Program-made: the position numbers and the translations under genes
The notes under the pieces: model-generated
What the model was told of the DNA's origin: nothing
Seen by the model: only the letters and a program-made list of their open reading frames with translations
The model's database searches: none
Shown here: positions 1 to 6,181 of the stretch, one piece after another
How positions within the stretch are numbered: the stretch's first letter is position 1
How the letters are laid out: each line of letters opens with the position of its first letter
Assembly: GCA_002311865.1 (NCBI GenBank)
Contig: DBZV01000179.1
Span: 1 to 12,923, forward strand
DNA length: 12,923 nucleotides
Source: Dehalococcoidia bacterium UBA1151
GTDB taxonomy: Bacteria > Chloroflexota > Dehalococcoidia > Lucifugimonadales > Lucifugimonadaceae
Reading direction: 5' to 3'

Positions 1-413
1 CCGTGATCGCCGGCCTCATGGAGTACACAAACGAGCTTGCCAAAGCGTGGGACGCCGGCGGCGTATCGCCGGACACGTGGAGCGAATCCATCCAACGCAT
101 CCTGCTAATCCTTGCCCCAATCGCACCGCACATCACCGAAGAACTCTGGGAACGCACCGGCCACGACTACTCGATCCACACCCAGAACCTGCCGTCGTGG
201 AATGAAGACCTGACCATCGCCGAAACGGTCACCATCGTCGTGCAGATCAACGGCAAACTGCGCGCCCGCATGGAGATGCCCGCCGACTCCACTGAGGAGA
301 CGGTAGCCGCCGCCGCGATGGCAGAATCCAACGTCCAGACCTACACAGATGGCCAGCAGATCCGCAAGCAAATCTACGTACCCAACAAGCTCCTGAATCT
401 GGTGGTCGGCTAG
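1..413 (+). CDS. leuS: Leucyl-tRNA synthetase, C-terminal part (5' end outside window)
   Basis: This is the last ~136 codons of leucyl-tRNA synthetase, which charges tRNA-Leu with leucine in the cytoplasm. The visible part is the end of the helical anticodon-binding domain, with the class Ia signature APIAPHITEELWE, followed by the small C-terminal domain. That domain carries TIVVQINGKLRARM and ends IRKQIYVPNKLLNLVVG, both typical of bacterial LeuRS, where the usual forms are VQVNGKxR and IYVPxKLxNIVV. The catalytic Rossmann fold, HIGH and KMSKS motifs and the editing domain lie upstream of the window. The frame is open from the first bases, so the GTG at 3 is not a real start. The stop TAG is at 411-413. 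It is an essential housekeeping gene and its sequence looks intact here. Confidence 0.96.
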   Translation, partial: VIAGLMEYTNELAKAWDAGGVSPDTWSESIQRILLILAPIAPHITEELWERTGHDYSIHTQNLPSWNEDLTIAETVTIVVQINGKLRARMEMPADSTEETVAAAAMAESNVQTYTDGQQIRKQIYVPNKLLNLVVG

Positions 414-457
414 CCATTCAATTATTTGACGAGATTAACGTGGGCGTATCGATAGCG

Positions 458-474
458 GCGGATCGGTGATCCGC
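458..474 (+). terminator. Short perfect hairpin downstream of leuS
   Basis: A 7-bp perfect stem, GCGGATC paired with GATCCGC around the loop GGT, lies 45 bases after the leuS stop. It is followed by TCTTG rather than a real T-run, so it is at best a weak or factor-assisted terminator. It is the only strong dyad in the 82-base gap before the next gene. Confidence 0.3.
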
Positions 475-495
475 TCTTGACGCGACAATTCTGAA

Positions 496-891
496 ATGGC
501 GGAGGCTCCCACAATATCCAACTCTGATCATGCGCCCGCGGGGACCGTCCTCGCGTGGCGGTTCAACCACATCGGTGACTGCAATCGCTATGGCAACTGC
601 GTGGACCATCCATACTTCGAGCGGCCCACCCTGGCCGAGCTTGAGGTGTACTCGGACAAGATGCCAAACGGCGCCGGATCGCTGAACTACGTGCCGCTAG
701 ATGCAGTGACTTCGGACGGCAAAACAGAGTCGGATACCGGCACCGCATATCAGGAACTTCGCGACCGATCGGACGACCTTCGAGCCGCGGTTGGCGACGC
801 AATTCATCAGTACCATCGGAGTCATCCAGAGCGCGTCGAGGCGATACTGGACTCTGCAGCATCAGCGTTCGATCGTGGACGCACCAGTTAG
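496..891 (+). CDS. Hypothetical protein, 131 aa
   Basis: I do not recognise this protein. The frame is closed by a TGA at 478-480, so ATG 496 is the first possible start; it has no obvious Shine-Dalgarno sequence (ATTCTGAA precedes it). Third codon positions are mostly G or C, as in the neighbouring genes, which supports real coding. The product is soluble and acidic, with no signal peptide or membrane segment. Its N-terminal half is rich in aromatic, Cys and His residues (AWRFNHIGDCNRYGNCVDHP, residues ~20-39) and its C-terminal half looks helical. The WRFNHIG stretch faintly recalls the W-x-x-x-H-I helix of DinB-like four-helix bundles, but this is too weak for a family call. It ends 16 bases before the dehydratase-like gene and could be co-transcribed with it. 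Confidence 0.55.
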   Translation: MAEAPTISNSDHAPAGTVLAWRFNHIGDCNRYGNCVDHPYFERPTLAELEVYSDKMPNGAGSLNYVPLDAVTSDGKTESDTGTAYQELRDRSDDLRAAVGDAIHQYHRSHPERVEAILDSAASAFDRGRTS

Positions 892-907
892 TTTTTAAGG
901 AGCAATA

Positions 908-1912
908 GTGGTTAAGGTTTTTTTGTCTACCGACTTTTCTGAGGACCGGCTCAAGTTCGCCGCGCAGATTGGCGCCGATGGCGTTTCCGGCGCGCCAGAA
1001 CCTCGTCGAGGAGACAGAGGCTTCTACACCCGCGGGACCCTGACCGCCACGCATGATCTCGTGAAATCACACGGTCTGGAGTGGGCTGCCCTGCGTATGG
1101 CGCCGTGGGAGTGGACCTACCGCTGGATGCTCGGACTTGAAGGCGCAAATGAGCAGATCGAGAACTACAAGAAGACCATCCGCAGCGTTGGCGAGGCCGG
1201 AATCGGCCTGCTGATCTACAACATGCACGCACTGCGCATCTATCGCACTTCCACCGACGCCCCAGAACGCGCCGGCGCGCGCGCAACACGCTTCAAGATG
1301 CTTGACGTTGAGGGCGCCAAGCTGATGGAGCATCCCAACAGCGGCGTGAACACAAAACTCATACGCAAGAAAGAGCGCAGGATCATCACCGACCAGATGC
1401 TGTGGGAGAACCTGCGCCGATTCTTGGAGGCAGTCCTCCCGGTCGCCGAAGAATCGGGTGTGCGTTTGGGCCTGCACCCGGACGATCCGCCCGTCCCGGC
1501 AATTGCGGGTGTGGCGCGAATCATGCGCAGCGCAGACGCCTTTCGGAAGTTCCTTGACCTCGTACCCAGCCCCAACTCAGGCGTCGTCTTCTGCCAGGGC
1601 TGCTTCACCGAGATGGGATGCGATATTCCCGCGGAGATACTGGACTTCGGCAAGCGAGGGAAAATATTCTCAGTCGATTTCCGAAACATCAAAGGCGAGT
1701 TGAACGACTTCCAGGAGACCTTCCCAAACACCGGCAACGCCGACATGACAGCTGCAATGCAGGCCTACCACGACGCCGGTTTCGATGGCTGGATGACGCC
1801 CGATCACGCCATCCACATGGATGGCGATACCGACTGGGGCCACCGCTACTGGGCCTACGCAGTAGGCCACATCCACGGCCTCGATCAGGCCCTGCGAGCC
1901 ACCGCGAAGTAG
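908..1912 (+). CDS. Mannonate dehydratase-like (UxuA family) TIM-barrel protein
   Basis: This 334-aa protein resembles mannonate dehydratases, which dehydrate D-mannonate to 2-keto-3-deoxygluconate using a divalent metal. Family landmarks are LGLHPDDPP (residues 187-195), VVFCQGCFTEMG (226-237; Cys229 at the metal-ligand Cys position), SVDFRNIKGE (255-264), MTPDH (296-300; the Asp-His ligand pair) and the C-terminal GHRYWAYAVGHIHGL. At the third ligand, where UxuA has His in its VHLRN motif, this protein has Asp257 (VDFRN). It is shorter than E. coli UxuA (~394 aa), so the substrate may be a different sugar or hydroxy-acid. The start is GTG 908 with a strong AAGGAG at 897-902, 5 nt upstream. 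A candidate intrinsic terminator overlaps its end. Family-level assignment is fairly secure; D-mannonate as substrate is not. Confidence 0.82.
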   Translation: MVKVFLSTDFSEDRLKFAAQIGADGVSGAPEPRRGDRGFYTRGTLTATHDLVKSHGLEWAALRMAPWEWTYRWMLGLEGANEQIENYKKTIRSVGEAGIGLLIYNMHALRIYRTSTDAPERAGARATRFKMLDVEGAKLMEHPNSGVNTKLIRKKERRIITDQMLWENLRRFLEAVLPVAEESGVRLGLHPDDPPVPAIAGVARIMRSADAFRKFLDLVPSPNSGVVFCQGCFTEMGCDIPAEILDFGKRGKIFSVDFRNIKGELNDFQETFPNTGNADMTAAMQAYHDAGFDGWMTPDHAIHMDGDTDWGHRYWAYAVGHIHGLDQALRATAK

Positions 1913-1928
1913 ACGCCAGGCTTTTTTT
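1897..1928 (+). terminator. Candidate intrinsic terminator of the dehydratase-like gene
   Basis: AGCC (1897-1900) pairs with GGCT (1919-1922), and inside it GCG (1904-1906) pairs with CGC (1914-1916), separated by a small internal loop. The stem runs directly into a run of seven T (1922-1928). The stop codon TAG (1910-1912) sits in the hairpin loop. The stem is short, but its position and T-run fit Rho-independent termination. A second small hairpin, GCAGAC-CAC-GTCTGC, lies at 1941-1955 without a T-run. Confidence 0.45.
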
Positions 1929-1983
1929 GTCCGACACTCGGCAGACCACGTCTGCAGACAGGCTCAGGCGCTGCAAGCGGTCC

Positions 1984-2087
1984 GGTAGCCGCCGGGCTTG
2001 CCCGGCCCCGCGTCGGATGCACGATGCCCGTTGATTGAGTCAGCAAATGCTGAGGTTCCGCTGGGAGGGGCAAGCCCCTCGGCTACC
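1984..2087. repeat. Paired-hairpin intergenic repeat, copy 1 (104 bp)
   Basis: The element is bounded by two inverted arms, each a small hairpin. The left arm begins GGTAGCCGCCGGGCTTGCCC (1984-2003). The right arm, read on the minus strand from 2087, begins GGTAGCCGAGGGGCTTGCCC. Each arm folds into a 7-bp stem around a TT loop: GCCGGGC/GCCCGGC on the left and GAGGGGC/GCCCCTC on the right. Two stem positions differ between arms but stay paired. The first 26 bases recur exactly at 10238-10263 in a second element of nearly the same length. No coding sequence is seen inside. It resembles a REP/BIME-type or MITE-like palindromic repeat. It lies between the dehydratase-like gene and the aldolase gene. 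Confidence 0.75.
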
Positions 2088-2178
2088 AGTAGCCAGACAC
2101 TGGCCGCTCAGGACTCTCCATTTTCCTCTATGATTGCGGCGCGAATTCTAACCACGAAGCCATCCGGAGAATCACGCC

Positions 2179-2967
2179 ATGAGACCAAACGTTTTGCGAG
2201 AGAAGTTGGAGGCAGGCAAGCCCACACTCAGCACGCACATTCACAGCGTGTGGCCCGCGGAAATTGAGGCGATCGGCCACACCGGGCTCTACGATTACGT
2301 GGAATTCGTAGCCGAATATGGCCCTTCCGACCTCCACGATCTCGACAACATGTGTCGCACCTCGGAACTCTACGGCCTCGGCTCAATGATCAAGATCGAC
2401 CAGAGCCTCATGCCATTCCTCGCGCAGCGTGGAATCGGCGCCGGCTACTCCAGCGTGCTCTTCACAGACGTGCGCAGTATGGACGAGCTTCGAGAGTGCA
2501 TCGTCGCCGCCCGGCCAGACCACCCGGACCACGGCGGCCTCTACGGCGTCGCCACTCGCCGCAACTCGTACATGGGCTACGGCGTCACCGCGGAATACGT
2601 GCAGGGCGTCGCCGACACGGTGCTCGCGTTCATGATCGAGAAGAAGGGCGCCGTCGACAACCTCGAAGAGATCCTCGCCGAACCTGCCGTTGAGATGGTT
2701 CAGTGGGGTCCCGCGGACTTCGCCATGAACATTGGCCACCCCGGCGAGTTCGGTCACCCGGACGTCGTCGCCGCACACGACAAGACGTTCAAGTTGGCCA
2801 TCGCCGCGGGCGTAGCGGCACGGGCCGAGATCGGCTCATCCGATCAGACAAAGAAGTACCTCGACATGGGCGTCCGTCACTTCTCGATCGGCACCGACAT
2901 CACAATACTTTTCGACTTCTGGAAGCGAGAGGGCGAAGGCATCCTGCGAGCGCTTGAGGGCGAATAG
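2179..2967 (+). CDS. HpcH/HpaI aldolase / citrate lyase family protein
   Basis: This 262-aa protein belongs to the class II pyruvate-aldolase family (HpcH/HpaI; PEP-binding TIM barrel), which cleaves 2-keto-3-deoxy or 4-hydroxy-2-oxo acids into pyruvate and an aldehyde. Landmarks are FMIEKKGAVDNLEEIL (151-166; Glu154 at the metal-ligand position), WGPADFAMNIG (176-186; Asp180, second metal ligand), the following HPGEFGHPDV, and FSIGTDITIL near the end. Two catalytic positions differ from HpaI by eye alignment: the His of the EH motif is Tyr47 (AEYGP), and the substrate-binding Arg of the VRP strand is Lys72 (MIKID). Activity or substrate may therefore differ. ATG 2179 has GGAGA at 2166-2170, 8 nt upstream. 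It leads a three-gene + strand block with the M28-like and Ldh-family genes. Confidence 0.88.
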   Translation: MRPNVLREKLEAGKPTLSTHIHSVWPAEIEAIGHTGLYDYVEFVAEYGPSDLHDLDNMCRTSELYGLGSMIKIDQSLMPFLAQRGIGAGYSSVLFTDVRSMDELRECIVAARPDHPDHGGLYGVATRRNSYMGYGVTAEYVQGVADTVLAFMIEKKGAVDNLEEILAEPAVEMVQWGPADFAMNIGHPGEFGHPDVVAAHDKTFKLAIAAGVAARAEIGSSDQTKKYLDMGVRHFSIGTDITILFDFWKREGEGILRALEGE

Positions 2968-2986
2968 TGCGCACCAGGGCGCTCCA

Positions 2987-4114
2987 TTGACCGCAATCGA
3001 GGATCGGGTCAGTGAGATCATCCGCGAGTACGACGCACAGGGCTGGCACCGCACCGGGTCCGAGGTCGACACCGCCTCCGCGCACTGGCTCGCGGAACGC
3101 GCCGAACAGCTCGGCGTCGAAGCCGCGCTCGAGTCGCTGCCACTACAGCGAGTCGACCCCGGCGAGAACTACATAGAAATCGACGGCCGCCGAATCGACG
3201 GCATGCCACTCTTCGACTGCTCGTATACAGGGCCAGGCGGCGTGACAGGCATTCTCGGGGCCAACGCTGATATTGGGCTGTTCGACCTGGCGCCAAATTT
3301 TGGCGATTCGGCATATCACCAGGCCCGCCGTAGCAATGATCTCGCCGCGATCGTAGCTATCACCACGTCGAACCCGGCCGCGTTGGCGCCCAGCAACGCC
3401 CCCAGCTTCACCGAGCCGTTCGGCATACCCGTCCTGCAAGTCAGTGCAGAGGAAAAGTTTTGGCTGTGGGTGAATGCCGCAAGAGGAGCCGTCGCGAAGG
3501 TCGTCGCAACCGCTACCCGCACCCCCGCCAGAGCGTTCAACGTCGTGGCAGAAATCGCTGGCAGCAATGCCGAGTTGCCGCCAATCGTCGTCATGACGCC
3601 GCGTAGCGGATGGTGGGAGTGCGCAGCAGAGCGAGGCGGCGGCATCGCAGGCTGGCTGGAGATCATCCGGACCCTGAGCGAAACGACGCCCAAGCGCACC
3701 GTGAAGTTCCTCGCCTCCACCGGTCACGAACTCGGCCACATTGGGCTGAAGTCGTTCATCAATAGCAACCCCGACCTGCCCATAGGAGCGTCGGTCTGGG
3801 TCCACCTTGGCGCATCCATCGGCGCCGCCGTGAACTGGAGTCCCCACCTGCAAACATCGGACGCCGAGATGGAGACTATCGCACTCAAACACCTCACAGA
3901 CAGCCAACTCACCATCGTCCCAACCGGAGAAGTCCGCGGCGGCGAGGCGGAGGAGATACACGGTCGCGGCGGTCGCTACCTGTCCATCGTCGGCGGTCAC
4001 GCAACCTTCCACCAACAAGCAGACCGCTGGCCAGATGCCGTAAATGTCACGGCAACAGCTGAGTACGCAGCGGCGATTGCAACCATCGTGCTGGAGCTTG
4101 CCGACGCGAAGTAG
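2987..4114 (+). CDS. M28-family peptidase-like protein, probably catalytically degenerate
   Basis: This ~375-aa protein is laid out like an M28 aminopeptidase: an N-terminal segment, an inserted PA-like domain in the middle, then a metallopeptidase-like core. It shows PPIVVMTPRSGWW (~198-210) where active enzymes have the VVxAHxDS strand, and AAERGGGIAG (~213-222) where they have GADDNASG. STGHELGH (~244-251) replaces the GEExG motif and FHQQADRW (~341-348) replaces the C-terminal H-x-x-x-D motif. One Glu and the late His remain, but the first His/Asp ligands, the bridging Asp and the catalytic Glu appear lost. It may be a pseudo-enzyme or may act on another amide-like substrate. I chose TTG 2987, with AGGG 7 nt upstream and 19 bases after the aldolase stop; TTG 2954 in the same frame would overlap the aldolase and lacks a ribosome site. 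No signal peptide is seen. Confidence 0.72.
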   Translation: MTAIEDRVSEIIREYDAQGWHRTGSEVDTASAHWLAERAEQLGVEAALESLPLQRVDPGENYIEIDGRRIDGMPLFDCSYTGPGGVTGILGANADIGLFDLAPNFGDSAYHQARRSNDLAAIVAITTSNPAALAPSNAPSFTEPFGIPVLQVSAEEKFWLWVNAARGAVAKVVATATRTPARAFNVVAEIAGSNAELPPIVVMTPRSGWWECAAERGGGIAGWLEIIRTLSETTPKRTVKFLASTGHELGHIGLKSFINSNPDLPIGASVWVHLGASIGAAVNWSPHLQTSDAEMETIALKHLTDSQLTIVPTGEVRGGEAEEIHGRGGRYLSIVGGHATFHQQADRWPDAVNVTATAEYAAAIATIVLELADAK

Positions 4115-4120
4115 CGGCCC

Positions 4121-4141
4121 ATATTCGCTTCACGCGGATAT
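4121..4141. other. Intergenic hairpin between M28-like and Ldh genes
   Basis: ATATTCGC (4121-4128) pairs with GCGGATAT (4134-4141) around a 5-base loop, with one T-G wobble. There is no T-run, so it is not a classical terminator. It could be an mRNA processing or stability structure in the 71-base gap between the two genes, or chance. Confidence 0.25.
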
Positions 4142-4185
4142 ACAATCTCGCCGCGTTGACATCACTCATTCGCAGGAGAGCCAGG

Positions 4186-5265
4186 TTGCTAGAGCATTTT
4201 CACGTTGCGCCAGAAGATGAAGTCCGCGTCATGCCCGACGCGCTGGACCGCACCGTCACGGACATCTTCTTGAAGATGGGAATGAGCGCCAGCGACGCCG
4301 AACTCGCTTCCGAAGTCCTGGTCTCCGCCGATGTTCGCGGCGTCGACACACATGGCGTATCCAACATGCTCCGACGCTACGTGGAAATGTTCAACGACAA
4401 GTTCGTGAACCCCACGCCTGAACTCAAGATCCTCCGCGAAACACTCTCAACCGCCAACGTCGACGCAGACGAAGGCCTGGGCCTCGTCGTTGGTGCGAAG
4501 TGCATGGACATGGCCATCGAAAAGGCCCGAAACGTGGGCATGGGCGCCGTGACCATCGACAACAGTCGCCACTTCGGCATGATGGCCTACCACGCCATGC
4601 GCGCGCTGCCTCACGATATGATCGGCTACGCCATCACGGGCGGGGGTAAAAACACCATGCCCACCTTCGGCGCAGAGCCCAGATACGGCGCCAATCCCCA
4701 CGCCTGGGCCGTGCCAACCGGCGTCGAACCGCCGTTTGTGCTCGATATATCTTCCGCAGCCGTCGCTGCCAACAAGATGGGATTGGCACGCCGAACCGGC
4801 GCAACGCTCCTGCCGGGAATGATGGCCGCTGAAGACGGCACCCCCATCATGGAAGAACAAGAGATGCCGGAGCACACATGGATGCTCCCGATCGGCGGCA
4901 CTCGTGAACTCGGCTCCCACAAAGGCTACGGCCTCGGCGTGATAGCGCAGGTGTTCTCAGGCATCCTCGCGTCAGGCCAGTTTGGCGACTACGGCGCTGG
5001 ACGCATGACTGGGTTCATGGCGGCCTACAGTATCGACGCCTTCACAGATGTCGATAAGTTCAAGGCGGACATGGACAGCTTTCTCCGTTACCTCGCCGAC
5101 ACCCCCCCAGCGCCCGGCCACGATCGTGTCTACTATGCAGGCCTTCCAGAACACGAAGAAGAACTCGTGCGCCGCGCGGAAGGCATCCCGCTCCACAAAG
5201 AAGTTATCGAGTGGTTCGACAGCATCTCCTCAGAGCTTGGGATTGCCGCGCTAGAAACGGTCTGA
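4186..5265 (+). CDS. Ldh family oxidoreductase (malate/L-lactate dehydrogenase, YlbC/ComC type)
   Basis: This protein of about 359 aa belongs to the NAD(P)-dependent malate/L-lactate/L-sulfolactate/ureidoglycolate dehydrogenase family, distinct from the classical Rossmann LDH. These enzymes interconvert 2-hydroxyacids and 2-oxoacids in the cytoplasm. Diagnostic motifs are SADVRGVDTHGVSNMLRRYV (~48-67), DNSRHFGMMAYHA (~125-137, with the catalytic His), YGANPHAWAVP (~167-177, cofactor binding) and GSHKGYGLGVI (~243-253). The C-terminal AGLPEHEEELVRRAEGIPL matches the family's usual PGE...R...GI ending. TTG 4186 is preferred because AGGAG sits at 4174-4178, 7 nt upstream; TTG 4156 would be the alternative and lacks one. 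Within the aldolase/M28-like block it is a plausible oxidoreductase for a 2-oxoacid product. The exact substrate cannot be read from sequence. Confidence 0.9.
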   Translation: MLEHFHVAPEDEVRVMPDALDRTVTDIFLKMGMSASDAELASEVLVSADVRGVDTHGVSNMLRRYVEMFNDKFVNPTPELKILRETLSTANVDADEGLGLVVGAKCMDMAIEKARNVGMGAVTIDNSRHFGMMAYHAMRALPHDMIGYAITGGGKNTMPTFGAEPRYGANPHAWAVPTGVEPPFVLDISSAAVAANKMGLARRTGATLLPGMMAAEDGTPIMEEQEMPEHTWMLPIGGTRELGSHKGYGLGVIAQVFSGILASGQFGDYGAGRMTGFMAAYSIDAFTDVDKFKADMDSFLRYLADTPPAPGHDRVYYAGLPEHEEELVRRAEGIPLHKEVIEWFDSISSELGIAALETV

Positions 5266-5359
5266 ACCTTCACAACATCACATGGGTAGCCGTGACACCC
5301 GCCCCACCCTTCTCTTAAGGTTTCCAGAAGGATTGCCAGATAAACAGGATGCGATAGCC

Positions 5360-5632
5360 GTGAATCTCACGACTAAACGTCATCCGGAGCCCGGATCGGG
5401 AGCACGACTCCACTTGCAATCGCACAATCAAATACTGGTGGTCGAAGACGATCCCGGTATCGCTGAGAGCCTCCGTGACCTGTTCACGCGGGAGCGATTT
5501 GAAGTGGCCGTCGCCACCACCGCTGCTGACGGAACTGCGCACACCCTCCGCGTAAATCCTGATCTGATGGTGCTCGATCTGCGGCTGCCTGATGCCACAG
5601 GGTTCGACGTCTGCCGGGACCTGTGCGCATAG
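5360..5632 (+). pseudogene. Truncated response-regulator receiver domain
   Basis: Residues NQILVVEDDPGIAESLRDLF onward are the start of a CheY-like receiver domain: the acidic pair (EDD), then LMVLDLRLPDATGFDVCRDL with the phospho-acceptor Asp. The frame stops (TAG 5630-5632) right after alpha-helix 3. The beta-4 Thr/Ser, beta-5 Lys and any output domain are missing. In the shifted frame the next codons read RIASTI, slightly like the expected continuation, before another stop. That suggests a frameshifted remnant. About 66 receiver residues cannot form a complete fold. GTG 5360 has AGGAT 8 nt upstream; ATG 5282 is an alternative in-frame start with no ribosome site. No partner histidine kinase is nearby. 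Confidence 0.6.
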
Positions 5633-5721
5633 CCAGCACGATAGGTCCGAAATCGGGTTAAACCAGAAGACCGCACCCAATGGAGCGGCCTACACAAACG
5701 ATCTCAGCCCGAATGCCTAAA

Positions 5722-5922
5722 TCAGGCGGCGGCTTCCAAACGGGCTTTGTCGACTCCAGAGGCTTCAATCACCTGCAGCGTAAGCTGCTCCAGGACATAA
5801 TTTGGTAGCCCCCGCTCCTGGCCACGGGCCAGGTTGCCAAGTGCCTGAATTACGGCGTCAGCGTTGTCGGGCTCCGTCACACGGGTGCGGGTGGGAGTCG
5901 GTACCGTCGTCTGAGTTGTCAT
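5722..5922 (-). CDS. Hypothetical small protein, 66 aa
   Basis: I do not recognise this protein. It has a Thr/Pro/Arg-rich N-terminus (MTTQTTVPTPTRTRV), then a region that looks like two amphipathic helices: ADAVIQALGNLARGQ (~21-35) and LPNYVLEQLTLQVIEASGV (~39-57), ending KARLEAAA. There is no membrane segment, Cys or His. ATG (5922-5920) is preceded on the minus strand by CTTGGGGAT, a modest ribosome site. A perfect 16-base dyad lies 11-26 bases upstream. Codon use is GC-rich at third positions. It stands alone between a broken response-regulator fragment and the amidase gene, so context gives no function. Confidence 0.5.
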   Translation of the reverse strand: MTTQTTVPTPTRTRVTEPDNADAVIQALGNLARGQERGLPNYVLEQLTLQVIEASGVDKARLEAAA

Positions 5923-5932
5923 ATCCCCAAGC

Positions 5933-5948
5933 TACACGGCGGCGTGTA
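5933..5948. promoter_or_regulatory. Perfect dyad upstream of the 66-aa gene
   Basis: TACACG and CGTGTA flank GCGG as a perfect 6+4+6 inverted repeat, ending 11 bases from the start codon of the minus-strand small gene. It could be an operator or an RNA hairpin affecting translation. Further upstream, GGCGCAA (5968-5974) pairs with TTGCGCC (5988-5994) around a T-rich loop. No convincing -35/-10 pair was found. The role is inferred from position only. Confidence 0.3.
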
Positions 5949-6092
5949 TCCTGCGCACCGCTCCATCGGCGCAACTTTTCACGTTTTTTGCGCCCCAAAC
6001 GGCTCATTCCACATGGGGGTTTTCCTTCAGTCCGAGCCACCGGACGACTGAGTGGTGAAATGACAAATCGGCTACAACGTAGCCCGCCATGT

Positions 6093-6132
6093 GATCCTGA
6101 GCGAAGGCGGCCCCGCGCCGTAGTCGAAGGAC
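6093..6132. repeat. Imperfect palindrome of the CCTGAGC...GTCGAAGGA type
   Basis: The segment starts GATCCTGAGCGAAGGCGG and ends GCCGTAGTCGAAGGACC. TCCT/AGGA form the ends and GGCG/CGCC the inner stem around a C-rich loop. Sequences of the form TCCTGAGCG...GTCGAAGGA are, to my knowledge, a common dispersed intergenic palindrome in Chloroflexota-like and other environmental genomes. Only one copy is in this window, so the repeat status rests on that recollection. It lies 3' of the amidase gene. The rest of 5923-6181 holds a 9-bp direct repeat (CGCACCCCT at ~6140 and ~6157) and no gene. Confidence 0.4.
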
Positions 6133-6181
6133 CTGAACCCGCGCACCCCTGAGCCGTCCGCACCCCTCCCCAGCGCCCCGC

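Noticed and set aside
425..453. TTGACG followed by TATCGA as a promoter for the 131-aa gene.
   Set aside because: Spacing is 15 bases and the -10 matches poorly; not above chance.
2129..2134. TATGAT as a -10 for the aldolase gene.
   Set aside because: No recognisable -35 at the right distance, and the start codon is far enough away that the match is not informative.
2211..2222. GGCAAGCCC in the aldolase gene as a repeat arm.
   Set aside because: It is a short match inside well-supported coding sequence and lacks the flanking GGTAGCC and hairpin partner.
2383..2778. Long antisense open frame inside the aldolase gene (and similar ones inside the dehydratase-like, M28-like and amidase genes).
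   Set aside because: High GC with strong third-position bias creates long antisense frames; the products are Arg/Ser-rich or lack family features, and the sense genes are well supported.
5285..5310. GGTAGCCG followed by C-rich sequence looks like the start of a third paired-hairpin repeat.
   Set aside because: Only eight bases match; the core GGGCTTGCCC and the inverted arm are missing.
5984..5989. T-run after a stem as an intrinsic terminator on the + strand.
   Set aside because: The T-run is in the loop of the GGCGCAA/TTGCGCC stem rather than after it, and no + strand gene ends nearby.
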